Shown piece after piece: positions 7,320-16,062 of a stretch of DNA of 37,016 nt (the stretch's first letter is position 1; every line of letters begins with the position of its first letter). The notes beneath the pieces are model-generated. The model was not told the DNA's origin and did not search any database. It saw only the letters and a list, made by a program, of their open reading frames with translations. Source of the DNA: Bryobacterales bacterium (GTDB lineage: Bacteria; Acidobacteriota; Terriglobia; Bryobacterales; Bryobacteraceae); NCBI GenBank assembly GCA_019261985.1, contig JAFAQY010000065.1, positions 1 to 37,016 on the forward strand, written 5' to 3'. Made by a program: the position numbers and the translations under genes.

Positions 7320-8852
7320 ATGATCGAAGGATGGATGGTTTTTTTGCTTTGCGCGGGAATGGCGGCGGCGCAATCTTCCGGCCGCTTCACCGCGACTGGA
7401 AGCATGATCACACCCCGCTTCTTCCACGCGGCCACCCTGCTTCCGGACGGCAAGGTACTGATTGCTGGGGGAGGCTCGGCGACCGTGGAATTGTATGACC
7501 CCTTCACGGGGATCTTTACCGCGACCGCAGCCAGCACGGCCTCGAAGTTCATCGGTTCTGCCACCCTGCTCCCGGATGGCAGGGTCCTGCTCATCGAAGC
7601 CTTTCGTATTCTGAGCGATGCCTATGACGGAACGTTTCGCTACACAGGAGGTGCGGAGCTGTACGATCCTCGCACGGGGACCGTCTCGGCCACCGGCGAC
7701 ATGATCGAAGGACAACGCGGCTACGCGGCCAACCTGCCCACTAACGGAAAGGTTCTGATTACCGGAAGCGGCTACTACACAGAATCGAACTGCTGCTCAA
7801 AGGCGGCCAACCCGGAGCTGTATGACCCCTCGACTCAGAACTTCAGCTTGGCGGGACCATATGCCGAGACGGGAGCCCGCTCCGAAGCGGGGGTGGCGGG
7901 ACTGCAATTCACCCCGGCCACCCTGCTGCCCGACGGCACGGTCTTGATCGCCTCGGAACCCGCCGCCGAGATCCTCGATCCAGCCACCAACACGTTCCGT
8001 CTCACCGCCAGCATGACCGCCGAAGCTTATGACATTGGTCCGTTTGGCACTAAGCCAGACCATCTTCCTGGCCGCACGGCGACGCTCCTCTTGAATGGAA
8101 AGGTGCTGCTTACGGGCGGCGAACCGGGCTATGGGGATTTCGATACCAGCTACTACACCTTGAACTCTGCCGAGCTGTACGATTTTCTTAGCGGCACATT
8201 CACACCCACCGGCGATATGTCGTTCGCCCGATTCTCGCATGCCGCAACACTCCTTACCGACGGCACGGTCCTGATCACCGGAGGTATCGGCAACCCTTAC
8301 GGTGGTACGCCTGTGGCCGAGCTTTACAACCCCGAAACCGGCGCGTTTTCTGTGGCAGGCAATATGGAATCGGCTCGCGTGTTTCACCAGGCGACGCTGC
8401 TCAGCGATGGCCGGGTACTGATCACGGGAGCAGTGTTATGGCCAGGGGGCGTATCACCAGGGGGCGAAGCGCTCGCCAGCGCGGAAATCTATACGCCGCC
8501 GGTGCGAATCCCCGCGCCGGCGTTATTTTCCTTCTCCGGCGACGGCCAAGGGCAGGGCGCCATCTGGCACGCGGCGACGGGACAGGTCGCATCGGCCGAT
8601 AATCCCGCCAGTGCCGGGGAAGCCCTGTCAATGTATACAAACAATCTTTTAGACGGGGGCGTAGTCCCTCCGCAAGTAGCTGTCGGCGGCCGTCTCGCGG
8701 ATATTTTGTTTTTCGGCCCCGCTCCCGGCTATTCGGGCTACTATCAACTGAATTTCAAAGTACCGGAGGGAATCCTATCAGCCTCCGATGTTTCGGTGCG
8801 GCTAATCTATCTCGGCCGATCCAGCAATGAAGTGACCATAGGTGTGCGATGA
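7320..8852 (+). CDS. Secreted kelch/galactose-oxidase-like beta-propeller protein with Solibacter C-terminal domain
   Basis: A 510-residue exported protein. A short signal peptide (WMVFLLCAGMAAAQ) is followed by tandem kelch-like blades carrying the recurring HAATLLPDGKVLIAGG-AELYDP pattern, which folds as a beta-propeller (residues about 20-400). The C-terminal 100 residues (VAVGGRLADILFFGPAPGYSGYYQLNFKVPEG..SNEVTIGVR) match the TIGR03437-type domain described from Solibacter. No copper-radical residues of galactose oxidase can be claimed, so a binding role at the cell surface is as likely as catalysis. Translation may start at 7320 or at the in-frame ATG 7335, which has a better GAAGG upstream. 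The stop overlaps the next start (ATGA), so the two paralogues are translationally coupled. Confidence 0.85.
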   Translation: MIEGWMVFLLCAGMAAAQSSGRFTATGSMITPRFFHAATLLPDGKVLIAGGGSATVELYDPFTGIFTATAASTASKFIGSATLLPDGRVLLIEAFRILSDAYDGTFRYTGGAELYDPRTGTVSATGDMIEGQRGYAANLPTNGKVLITGSGYYTESNCCSKAANPELYDPSTQNFSLAGPYAETGARSEAGVAGLQFTPATLLPDGTVLIASEPAAEILDPATNTFRLTASMTAEAYDIGPFGTKPDHLPGRTATLLLNGKVLLTGGEPGYGDFDTSYYTLNSAELYDFLSGTFTPTGDMSFARFSHAATLLTDGTVLITGGIGNPYGGTPVAELYNPETGAFSVAGNMESARVFHQATLLSDGRVLITGAVLWPGGVSPGGEALASAEIYTPPVRIPAPALFSFSGDGQGQGAIWHAATGQVASADNPASAGEALSMYTNNLLDGGVVPPQVAVGGRLADILFFGPAPGYSGYYQLNFKVPEGILSASDVSVRLIYLGRSSNEVTIGVR

Positions 8853-10309
8853 ACGGGAAGATCAATCTGCTTATTTCACTGCTGTTGTCCGGCATTGCGG
8901 TCGCGCAGTCGTCTGGCGCGTTTACCTCGACCGGCGCGATGACGACGGCACGTTCCGGGCACACCGCGACACTTCTGAACAACGGCCAGGTATTGATCGC
9001 GGGGGGCGGGCCGAATTTCAATTCGCCCACTGCTACGGCTGAACTCTACGATCCAACGCGGGGCACGTTCACTCCTACGGGCAACATGACCACGCCCCGC
9101 ACTGGGCATACAGCCAGCCTGCTGCCCGATGGGAGAGTAATAATCGCAGGAGGGTACAGTAGCAGCGGTGGCACTCTCACTCTCCTCCAACCGCTAAAGA
9201 CCGCGGAGATATACGATCCTGCCACCGGGATCTTCACCTCTACAGGCGATATGATCCATGCTCGCGCGTGCTCTGCAGCCACTGGGCTGAACAATGGCCA
9301 GATTTTGCTCTCGGGCGGGGTCGGTCCTGGGTTCCGTGTTCTCGATGCGGAGTTCTATGATCCCACGGTCGGCTCGTTCGCTGATGCCGGACCATACGCC
9401 ACCTTCCGAATCGCATTAGAAACCTGCCAAGGGGCTGCTGCGAGCTTGCTCCCAGATGGCCGAGTTTTGATCGTTTGGGAAGACACTTTCGCCGAGATTT
9501 ACGACTCTAAAACAGGCTTGTTCACTCCGGCAGGCAGATCGCCGGAGCTGTCCTACATTGATGGCGTGCCTACAGCGACGTTACTCATGACTGGAAAAGT
9601 CCTGGTGGCGGGTGGAGGAGATGACACCGGCGTTCACAAAAGCGCAGAACTCTTCGACATTTCCACTGGAAGTTTTACTCCTACCGGGGGCATGTCCAGC
9701 GCTCACGCGGGCCACTCAGCTACTCTGCTACCGAACGGAACAGTATTGATTGCCGGTGGCCCTTTTTTGAGTGCCACGACGGAGCTGTATGACCCTGTTT
9801 CAGGTACGTTCCGCACCGGGCCCCAGATGCGGACTGGGCGGTTGGGTCACACGGCCACGTTACTCAACGACGGCAGGGTGTTGATCGCCGGCGGAGAGGC
9901 GAGTTCATTATTAGCTAGTGAAGGCCCCTCATCGCTTGCCGAGCTTTACACTCCAGATGTATTGATTCCGGCTCCTGTCCTTTTTTCCGCAGCAGGCGAT
10001 GGGCAGGCGCAAGGCGCAATTTTGCACGCCGGTACGGCCCGGCTCGTTACGGCTAGCGACCCCGCTGCTGCCGGAGAGGCGGTGGAAATCTACTGCGCAG
10101 GTCTGGCGGAGGGCAGCGCGATCCCACCGCAAGTTGCGATCGGTGGCAGATTGGCCTCGATCTTGTACTTCGGAGACGCTCCAGGTTTCGGCGGTCTCAA
10201 TCAAATCAATGTCCGTGTGCCCGATGGCGTAGCGCCCGGGCCCGCGGTTTCAGTGCGCGTAAGCTATCTCGGCCGGATCAGTAACGAAGTCACCGTGGGT
10301 GTGCGATGA
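8849..10309 (+). CDS. Secreted kelch-like beta-propeller protein, tandem paralogue
   Basis: A 486-residue paralogue of the preceding gene with the same order of parts: signal peptide (INLLISLLLSGIAVAQ), mature start SSGAFTSTGAMTTARSGH, repeated HTATLLNNGQVLIAGG / AELYDP blades, and the same TIGR03437-type end (IGGRLASILYFGDAPGFGGLNQINVRVPDG..SNEVTVGVR). The final 60 codons are very similar at DNA level to those of the upstream gene, so a tandem duplication is clear. It begins in the 4-base overlap ATGA. The function is not known; beta-propellers of this kind bind sugars or proteins outside the cell. Confidence 0.85.
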   Translation: MNGKINLLISLLLSGIAVAQSSGAFTSTGAMTTARSGHTATLLNNGQVLIAGGGPNFNSPTATAELYDPTRGTFTPTGNMTTPRTGHTASLLPDGRVIIAGGYSSSGGTLTLLQPLKTAEIYDPATGIFTSTGDMIHARACSAATGLNNGQILLSGGVGPGFRVLDAEFYDPTVGSFADAGPYATFRIALETCQGAAASLLPDGRVLIVWEDTFAEIYDSKTGLFTPAGRSPELSYIDGVPTATLLMTGKVLVAGGGDDTGVHKSAELFDISTGSFTPTGGMSSAHAGHSATLLPNGTVLIAGGPFLSATTELYDPVSGTFRTGPQMRTGRLGHTATLLNDGRVLIAGGEASSLLASEGPSSLAELYTPDVLIPAPVLFSAAGDGQAQGAILHAGTARLVTASDPAAAGEAVEIYCAGLAEGSAIPPQVAIGGRLASILYFGDAPGFGGLNQINVRVPDGVAPGPAVSVRVSYLGRISNEVTVGVR

Positions 10310-10341
10310 ACAGGAAGATCAATCTGCTTATTCCGAGGTGA
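10306..10341 (+). pseudogene. Twelve-codon remnant of a third tandem kelch gene start
   Basis: The sequence at 10306 repeats the start of the second kelch gene at 8849: the first 27 bases differ at one position, including the ATGA overlap with the preceding stop. It then runs into a stop after MNRKINLLIPR. This is the scar expected where a further tandem copy was lost, or where a duplication ended. Confidence 0.65.
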
Positions 10342-10413
10342 GCGGTCGCTGGCCCGATGGACGCCAAGTCCAAATGCGGCAGGTGTGAGAAGCAGTGAGG
10401 AGGGAGTAGATCA

Positions 10414-11439
10414 ATGAGTAGAGGCCTGATAGCCATTGGTATTGTGATCGCCGCGGGCTACAGCAATCCAGCCCGAGGACAAGTAAGCGCGACGACCCTT
10501 GTGATCGGGCTTGAAAATGTCGTCGAGTACCAGGTGGACACCTCAGATCTTTCGAAATGGGGAACGAATCCCAATGTTACTTCCGGCAGCATCGGGAAAG
10601 GGGTGGGCATAGGGTGCTCAGGGTTCCAGGTTGTGGTCTACGGCGATATCGTCTCCGTAAACGGCGACCCTGCCAGGGGCACATACATCGGCCGGGGCGT
10701 CGGGCTTTGCATGAGCCCAACTCCCACGCCTGGCGTGGGCACGATCGCGGATGTCAGCGCGAACTCCTTGCGTGACGAAACCTACTACATCCTGCAGAGC
10801 GACGGCATTACGCCAATCGGCACCATCATGGTGAACGGCCTGAATGGCTCAGTGAGTCCCCTAACGCCCGGCCCGCCGCCCGGTGGGCAGGATTTCGCGA
10901 TTGTGGGCGGCACAGGCGCCTTCCTTGGCGCGCGCGGTCAAAAAGGTAGCGGAAACGGCGGCCTTACCGGCAACCTTGCAGCCTCAATCACGGAAGACCC
11001 GGCCAACCGCAGGCAACACGGCGGAGGGCACGGTTCTTTTACGTTCTATGTGATCCCAATGTTTCGCCCGAAAGTTGTCATTACGCCCAACGGGCCGGCC
11101 ATCACTCATTCCACCGACTTCTCGCTCGTCAGTTCTTCCAAGCCAGCTACAGCAGGCGAGATCTTGTCCCTCTTTGCCACGGGTCTCGGCCCGACGCGCA
11201 CCAGCCTCGCTCCCGGCCAGCCTTTCCCGTCGAATCCCCTGGCTGTAGTCAATTCGCCAGTCGCTTTAACCGTGAACGGAAAGGCCGCTGAAGTGTTGAG
11301 CGCAGTAGGGTATCCGGGCGCAGTGGACGGCTACCAAGTAAACTTCCGGCTGCCCCCGGACACGACCAAGGGAACGGTGTTCATCCAGGTAAGCGCCGCT
11401 TGGATTTCGAGCGACCCCGTCAGCATCGCCGTGCAATGA
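10414..11439 (+). CDS. Secreted dirigent/AOC-barrel-like protein with Solibacter C-terminal domain
   Basis: A 341-residue exported protein. The start ATG 10414 has GAGGAGGG nine bases upstream and a signal peptide ending about residue 24 (GYSNPARGQ). Residues 25-210 are beta-rich and contain DFAIVGGTGAFLGARGQ, the signature segment of allene-oxide-cyclase/dirigent-like barrels, after a GTIMVNGLNG strand. A GGGHG-rich strand completes this part. The last 110 residues (SKPATAGEILSLFATGLGPTR..VDGYQVNFRLPPDT..DPVSIAVQ) are a TIGR03437-type domain as in the two kelch proteins upstream, suggesting a shared export or surface fate. Enzymatic activity cannot be inferred. It is 104 bases after the kelch pair and may be expressed with it. 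Confidence 0.7.
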   Translation: MSRGLIAIGIVIAAGYSNPARGQVSATTLVIGLENVVEYQVDTSDLSKWGTNPNVTSGSIGKGVGIGCSGFQVVVYGDIVSVNGDPARGTYIGRGVGLCMSPTPTPGVGTIADVSANSLRDETYYILQSDGITPIGTIMVNGLNGSVSPLTPGPPPGGQDFAIVGGTGAFLGARGQKGSGNGGLTGNLAASITEDPANRRQHGGGHGSFTFYVIPMFRPKVVITPNGPAITHSTDFSLVSSSKPATAGEILSLFATGLGPTRTSLAPGQPFPSNPLAVVNSPVALTVNGKAAEVLSAVGYPGAVDGYQVNFRLPPDTTKGTVFIQVSAAWISSDPVSIAVQ

Positions 11440-11506
11440 TGGCAGGGCGGCTGACAGATACTAATTCAGTAGCGCCAAGGAGGAACGTCGTTATCGGGGG
11501 GAAGGC

Positions 11507-12303
11507 GTGAGCCAACTCGGAATTATGCGGTCCAACCGTGATCTCACCAATTTACAGTGGGCTGTTCTAGATCCACTGATACCTGAGCCTTCCCGACGCA
11601 AAGACCGTCGGGGTCGTCCCTGGAAAGATCGGCGAGCCGTACTCGACGGAATCCTCTGGATACTGCGAACCGGCGCCCCCTGGGCGGATCTACCTGATCG
11701 TTACCCGCCCTACCAAACCTGCCATCGCCGCTTCCAGCAGTGGGTGCGGTCCGGGATTCTGAAAGGAATATTCGAATCTCTGAGTGCCGATCTGCACGCG
11801 CGAGGCATCCTCGATGTCAGGGAGGCATTCATCGATGGCAGCTTCGCCCCGGCGAAAAAAGGGGCCCAAAAGTCGGGAAGACCAAGCGCGGGAAAGGAAC
11901 CAAGATCATGGCCGTGGCGGATAGCCATGGTCTGCCTGTTGGCCTGTCCATAGAAAGCGCGTCACCTCACGAAGTCAAGCTGGTCGCCTCCACGTTGGTC
12001 GAGATGGTCATTGCGGAAGCTCCCGAAAATCTGGTCGGCGACAATGCGTATGATTCTGACAAACTGGACGCTGAACTCAGGCAATACGGTATCGAACTAA
12101 TCGCACCCCACCGTTCCAACCGTAAGAACAAGACCCAAGACGGCCGCCGTTTGCGCCGCTACTGCAGACGGTGGAAAATTGAACGGCTATTCGCTTGGCT
12201 GCAAAACTTTCGACGACTTGTCGTGCGCTACGAGCAGTATGCCGAGAATTTTCTGGGCATGCTTCAACTGGGTTGCTGTCTGATCCTCTTGAGGCATTTA
12301 TGA
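11507..12303 (+). mobile_element. IS5-family transposase in two overlapping frames (-1 frameshift at an A6 run)
   Basis: The first frame (11507-11953) encodes the N-terminal part: [58 protein letters not shown] and the first catalytic Asp in [11 protein letters not shown]. The second frame, shifted by -1, continues as [28 protein letters not shown], with the second Asp in VGDNAYDSD and the final [20 protein letters not shown] (E in the usual R-x-x-E block), ending at 12303. The frames join exactly at GCGAAAAAAGGGG (about 11852-11864), a slippery-looking run. IS427-group elements are known to make the fused transposase by frameshifting, so this may be functional rather than broken. The first frame starts at GTG 11507 or ATG 11525. 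I could not identify convincing terminal inverted repeats. Confidence 0.82.
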
Positions 12304-12321
12304 GATGAGTTCTAGTGTTTA

Positions 12322-12390
12322 TTTGCGGAACTTCACGCACCGCCCAGGCGGGCTAAAGCCCGCCGCAGGCTGAAGCCCGCCCCACATCAG
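12322..12390. repeat. Dispersed palindromic repeat copy
   Basis: TTGCGGAACTTCACG is followed by palindromes GGCGGGCTAAAGCCCGCC and CAGGCTGAAGCCCGCCCCAC. The leading segment recurs at 27339 (TTGCAGAACTTCACG) and, inverted and shortened, at 17239-17253. The copy lies between the IS5 transposase and the superoxide dismutase gene, where it could act as a bidirectional transcription barrier. Confidence 0.7.
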
Positions 12391-12467
12391 CAATTATGTA
12401 TTAGCTTGGAGAACTCCGAAGCCGTGTCAGCAATGCGGCCCCGCTAAACAGGCCCGATATATCCGGA

Positions 12468-13079
12468 TCACTTCGCCGAATTAAAGCGCTTCTCAATCTC
12501 CGGCCAATTCACCACGTTCCACCAGGCCCCGATGTATTCGGGCCGGCGATTTTGATATTTCAGGTAATAGGCGTGCTCCCACACATCCAGCCCCATGACG
12601 GGGAATTTGCCTTCCATTACCGGGCTGTCCTGATTCGCCGTCGATTCGATTTCAAGCCCCTTTGACGTCTTCACCAGCCACGCCCAGCCGGACCCGAACC
12701 GGCTCGTCGCGGCGGCATTGAACTTCTCTTTGAAATCGGCGAAGCTTCCAAAAGTCGAATTAATGGCAGCGGCCACATTGCCGGCGGGGTTTCCCCCGGC
12801 TCCCGGACCCATGATCTGCCAGAACATGCTGTGATTTAGGTGCCCGCCGCCATTGTTGCGGACGGCTGTGCGGATGTTGTCCGGGACGATGGCGCAGTTG
12901 TTCGCCAATAATTCTTCGACGGTTTTGCTCTGAAGGTTGGACGCGGACTCCAGCGCTTTATTCAAATTCGTCACGTATGCGTTGTGGTGCTTGCCATGAT
13001 GAATTTCCATGGTCGCTTTGTCTATGTGCGGCTCCAAAACATCCGGAGCATACGGCAGGGGAGGCAGGGTAAACGCCAT
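12468..13079 (-). CDS. sodA: Superoxide dismutase, Fe/Mn family (probably Mn type)
   Basis: A 203-residue cytoplasmic-type enzyme (no signal peptide) that turns superoxide into oxygen and peroxide. The four metal ligands are in place: His27 ([13 protein letters not shown]), His83 (HLNHSMFW), Asp165 and His169 ([19 protein letters not shown]). The Gln in TANQDSP (about 150) is the outer-sphere residue typical of manganese rather than iron enzymes, so Mn or cambialistic use is inferred. AGGAG sits eight bases before the ATG. It lies 32 bases downstream of gatA on the same strand and may be the last gene of the dciA-gatC-gatA transcript. Confidence 0.96.
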   Translation of the reverse strand: MAFTLPPLPYAPDVLEPHIDKATMEIHHGKHHNAYVTNLNKALESASNLQSKTVEELLANNCAIVPDNIRTAVRNNGGGHLNHSMFWQIMGPGAGGNPAGNVAAAINSTFGSFADFKEKFNAAATSRFGSGWAWLVKTSKGLEIESTANQDSPVMEGKFPVMGLDVWEHAYYLKYQNRRPEYIGAWWNVVNWPEIEKRFNSAK

Positions 13080-13111
13080 TTGTGTTTTCTCCTATGTATA
13101 TGATGACTTCA

Positions 13112-14545
13112 TTAAGTTGAGCTTGCGCGCTGATATGCGTCCGCCAGCCGGAACATACCCGTTTCATCAAAATGCCGCGCAAGAATCTGCAAACCGACCG
13201 GCAGTCCCTGGGCGGTTTTGCCACATGGAACGCTCATGCAGGGGATTCCCGCAAGATCACCGGTAATCGTATAAATATCGGAAAGGTACATCGCGACGGG
13301 GTCGTCTAATTTCTCTCCCAGCTTGAACGCGGGAAACGGCGATACCGGCCCCACGATCGCATCTACGTCTTCGAATGCTCGCGCGTAATCCCGCGCCACC
13401 AGCGTGCGCGCTTTCTGCGCCTTCAAATAGTACGCATCGTAATAGCCGTGGCTTAATACATATGTGCCCAGCATGATGCGGCGCTTGCACTCCGCTCCGA
13501 AGCCTTCATCGCGCGTTACGCGGTACATTCCGGAAAGCGTGGTTTCCGAAGACGCGCGGGCGGTGTACCGCACGCCGTCATAGCGCGCAAGATTGGAGCT
13601 CGCTTCCGCGGTCGCGATCACGTAGTAGCTCGCGACCGCGTAGGGCGTGTGGGGCAGCCCGATATCGCGAACTTCGCAGCCGATTTTTTTGAGTTGATCG
13701 ACGGCAGCCAGAATCAGGTCTCCGACATCGCTCGCCAAACCTTCAAAGAATTCCTTCGGAATCCCGATCTTCATTCCGCGCACGTTTCCGTCAAGCGCCG
13801 CGACGTAGTCGGGCACGGGCGCGAACGCGGAAGTTGAGTCCATTTCATCGCGGCCCGCAATCACTTGCAGCAGCCGCGCTGAATCGCGAACCGCGCGCGA
13901 GAAAGGCCCAATGTGATCCAAAGAACTGGCAAACGCCGTCAAGCCATACCGCGACACGCGGCCGTAGGTCGGAGTAACTCCCGTAACGCCGCAGAACGAT
14001 GCGGGCTGGCGAATCGAGCCGCCCGTATCGGAACCGAGCGCCAGCACGGCTGTATCTTGCGCCACGGCTGCCGCGGAGCCTCCGCTCGATCCGCCCGGCA
14101 CGCGGTCGAGCGCCGCCGGATTGCGCACCGGACCGAAGGCGGAATTCTCGGTCGACGATCCCATAGCGAATTCGTCGCAGTTGGTTTTTCCGATAATGAC
14201 GCCGCCGGCCTGCTCCAGCCGCGTGACAGCAGTCGCGTCATACGGAGGAATGTAATTCGCCAGCAGGCGCGAAGCGCAAGTAGTCCGAACGCCGCGGGTC
14301 AGAATGACGTCCTTAATGGCGATTGGCGCTCCGGCAAGCGGCCCGGGATCCTCGCCCGCCGCCAGCTTCTCATCCACCCGCCGCGCTGCAGCCAGCGCAC
14401 GCTCCGGGCAAAAGGTGAGGTACGCGTTCGTTTTAGGATTTTCAGCCTCGGCAAACCCGAGCGTTTGACGCGCCAATTCTTCCGCGCTGAATTGCTTCGT
14501 CTCTAAGCCCGCGCGGATGGAATCGATGGTGTGGGGCATGTTCAT
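13112..14545 (-). CDS. gatA: Aspartyl/glutamyl-tRNA amidotransferase subunit A
   Basis: A 477-residue amidase-signature enzyme that frees ammonia from glutamine to convert Glu-tRNA(Gln) or Asp-tRNA(Asn) into the amidated form. The Ser-cisSer-Lys triad is complete: Lys78 (PIAIKD), Ser153 (PGGSSGGS) and Ser177 (GSDTGGSIRQPASFCG). Length and end (PVGLQILARHFDETGMFRLADAYQ) are those of GatA. The start may be ATG 14545 or 14539 (MPHTID); neither has a strong ribosome binding site. gatC lies 100 bases upstream with a palindromic repeat in between. gatB is not in this window, so the complex is completed from elsewhere. Confidence 0.96.
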   Translation of the reverse strand: MNMPHTIDSIRAGLETKQFSAEELARQTLGFAEAENPKTNAYLTFCPERALAAARRVDEKLAAGEDPGPLAGAPIAIKDVILTRGVRTTCASRLLANYIPPYDATAVTRLEQAGGVIIGKTNCDEFAMGSSTENSAFGPVRNPAALDRVPGGSSGGSAAAVAQDTAVLALGSDTGGSIRQPASFCGVTGVTPTYGRVSRYGLTAFASSLDHIGPFSRAVRDSARLLQVIAGRDEMDSTSAFAPVPDYVAALDGNVRGMKIGIPKEFFEGLASDVGDLILAAVDQLKKIGCEVRDIGLPHTPYAVASYYVIATAEASSNLARYDGVRYTARASSETTLSGMYRVTRDEGFGAECKRRIMLGTYVLSHGYYDAYYLKAQKARTLVARDYARAFEDVDAIVGPVSPFPAFKLGEKLDDPVAMYLSDIYTITGDLAGIPCMSVPCGKTAQGLPVGLQILARHFDETGMFRLADAYQRASST

Positions 14546-14560
14546 CGTGGCAAGCTATCT

Positions 14561-14602
14561 GGGGCGGGATGCGATCCCGCGCGCGGTTGCCAACCGCGCT
14601 GG
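14561..14602. repeat. Palindromic repeat between gatC and gatA
   Basis: Two short palindromes lie back to back: GCGGGATGCGATCCCGC and GCGCGGTTGCCAACCGCGC. The second has the TTGCCAA loop seen in the repeat at 23535-23580. The pair sits within the gatC-gatA gap and could tune mRNA stability inside the operon. Confidence 0.6.
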
Positions 14603-14645
14603 CCCGGCAAATCCACAACACCCCGGGTTGACCCGCAGCCGCCGC

Positions 14646-14945
14646 TCATCGCTCAATCACTTTAGGCACTTTAAAATACCCCGCCCCCGATACCGCCGCA
14701 TTCGTCAGCGCATCCTGGTTACTTAAGCACGGCCGCTCCCGGTCTTCCCGCAACGTCGCGGTCTCCTGGGCATCGTAGAGCACCTGAGCCATCGGTTCGA
14801 TATTGGATGTGTCCAGCTCATTCAGCTTGTCTACGTGCGCCAAAATCCCGCTCAGATCCTGCGCCATGCGCTCGATTTCGCGATCGGTAAGGGCTAAGTT
14901 CGCCAACTCGGCAACGCGCCGGACTTCTTCTTCGTTGATCCTCAT
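14646..14945 (-). CDS. gatC: Aspartyl/glutamyl-tRNA amidotransferase subunit C
   Basis: A 99-residue small subunit that wraps around GatA and stabilises the GatCAB complex. The N-terminal INEEEVRRVAELANLALTDREIERMAQDLSGILAHVDKLNELDTSNIEPM is the classic GatC pattern, and the C-terminal GYFKVPKVIE is also conserved in the family. Its ATG overlaps the stop of dciA (ATGA), so the two are translationally coupled. Order on the minus strand is dciA-gatC-gatA-sodA. Confidence 0.95.
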   Translation of the reverse strand: MRINEEEVRRVAELANLALTDREIERMAQDLSGILAHVDKLNELDTSNIEPMAQVLYDAQETATLREDRERPCLSNQDALTNAAVSGAGYFKVPKVIER

Positions 14946-15331
14946 GATGCGCTCTTTCGTGAGCGCTGATAGATCAGCGCGAGCACCGGATCTTGAATAC
15001 CAGGCGAGTTATGCGCGTGTTGCGCGCGCTGCGGCTCGCGGCGGGGCGGCATTGGGCGGAAGTCGATGTCATTCACCAGCTTTTCACCCAATTCCTTCTC
15101 CAGATTGTTCAAAAAGAAATGTTTCAGCGCGAAGAGCTGCCGCTGCCAGACCTGATCCTCCACTTCGACGATCAGCTTGTCCCGCACCAGGGCTCCGGCG
15201 CGCGTGTGCGCGGCGACTGTTTTCCCCGCCGCATTCCCCCACACGGCTCGTACCCGGGTTTCTGGATCGCCCAGTTCCGAGGGGAGTTTCACTTTCTTGA
15301 AGAGGCGTCCGGCGCGTTCCATCGTGCGCAT
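14942..15331 (-). CDS. dciA: DUF721/DciA-like protein
   Basis: A 129-residue protein when started at ATG 15331 (MRTMERAG; ATG 15322 is also possible). A longer in-frame extension would overlap the divergent maf gene and looks non-coding. The core (LGDPETRVRAVWGNAAGKTVAAHTRAGALVRDKLIVEVEDQVWQRQLFALKHFFLNNLEKELG, about residues 20-80) fits DUF721. DciA members of this family help load the replicative helicase DnaB in bacteria lacking DnaC. The C-terminal tail is rich in Pro/Arg/Gln and probably disordered. It overlaps gatC by four bases and is divergent from maf across about 35 bases, so the two promoters must be interleaved or lie inside the genes. Confidence 0.75.
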   Translation of the reverse strand: MRTMERAGRLFKKVKLPSELGDPETRVRAVWGNAAGKTVAAHTRAGALVRDKLIVEVEDQVWQRQLFALKHFFLNNLEKELGEKLVNDIDFRPMPPRREPQRAQHAHNSPGIQDPVLALIYQRSRKSAS

Positions 15332-15365
15332 TTGGCGGGCGAACCGACGATTGTAGCATGTGAGG

Positions 15366-15923
15366 ATGGATCTGGTCCTTGCATCGCAATCTCCGCGGCG
15401 CAGCGAGCTGCTGAGGAACGCCGGCTTCTCTTTCACGGTAAGGGTGAAACCGGTGGAAGAAGTCCGCGCCGTGGGGGAATCGCCGCGGCATTACGCCATC
15501 CGGCTCGCGCGGGCCAAGGCTGAGGCGGCCTGGAAGAATGCGGACGAAGTGGTGCTGGGCGCCGACACAATCGTTGTGCTGGGAGAAAAGGTTTTCGAAA
15601 AACCCGCCACTACAGGCGAAGCACAAGCCATGCTCACGGAGCTGTCTGGCCGCGAGCATACCGTCATCACGGGGATTTGCCTCCGCCACCGGGATGGAGA
15701 AATCGCGGATTGCGAATCCACGCGCGTGCATTTTGTGCCTCTCGACCGAGACGAAATTCAATCGTACGCGCAATCGGGCGAGCCGATGGACAAGGCGGGA
15801 GCGTACGCCATCCAGGGGCTCGCGTCGAAGTTCGTGGATCGAATCGAAGGATGTTATTTCAATGTGATGGGATTGCCGGTCGCGCGGGTATACCGGCATC
15901 TGAAGGCGCTGCGCGCCATATGA
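15366..15923 (+). CDS. maf: Maf-like nucleoside triphosphate pyrophosphatase
   Basis: A 185-residue house-cleaning pyrophosphatase of the Maf/YhdE family, which hydrolyses non-canonical or excess nucleoside triphosphates to monophosphates. Conserved blocks are LASQSPRRSELL at the N-terminus, RLARAKAEAA, GADTIVVL with the catalytic Asp, EKPATTGEAQAML, and DKAGAYAIQGLASKFVDRIEGCYFNVMGLPV. ATG 15366 is preferred because MDLVLASQSPRR is the usual start; GTG 15360 would add two residues. The gene diverges from dciA. Confidence 0.94.
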   Translation: MDLVLASQSPRRSELLRNAGFSFTVRVKPVEEVRAVGESPRHYAIRLARAKAEAAWKNADEVVLGADTIVVLGEKVFEKPATTGEAQAMLTELSGREHTVITGICLRHRDGEIADCESTRVHFVPLDRDEIQSYAQSGEPMDKAGAYAIQGLASKFVDRIEGCYFNVMGLPVARVYRHLKALRAI

Positions 15924-16062
15924 CCCGGTCCACATTTGCACCGCTGTGAAAGGCTCGCCACGACGTGAGATCCTAAACTCACGCAAGGCGTAAGTGTCGC
16001 CAGGAAAACAGGCTGTGAGATTTTCTTTGCGATCTTTGCGTCTTCGCGAGAGATGGAATTAA

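Noticed and set aside
11440-12330. Terminal inverted repeats of the IS5-type element
   Set aside because: Only weak similarity between ACTAATTCAG on the left and the complement of TGAGTTCTAGT on the right; not convincing.
13844-13855. TTCATCGCGGCC inside gatA, resembling part of the CRISPR repeat
   Set aside because: Only 12 bases match and they lie in conserved coding sequence; chance similarity. The same holds for 5595-5608 in the TPR gene.
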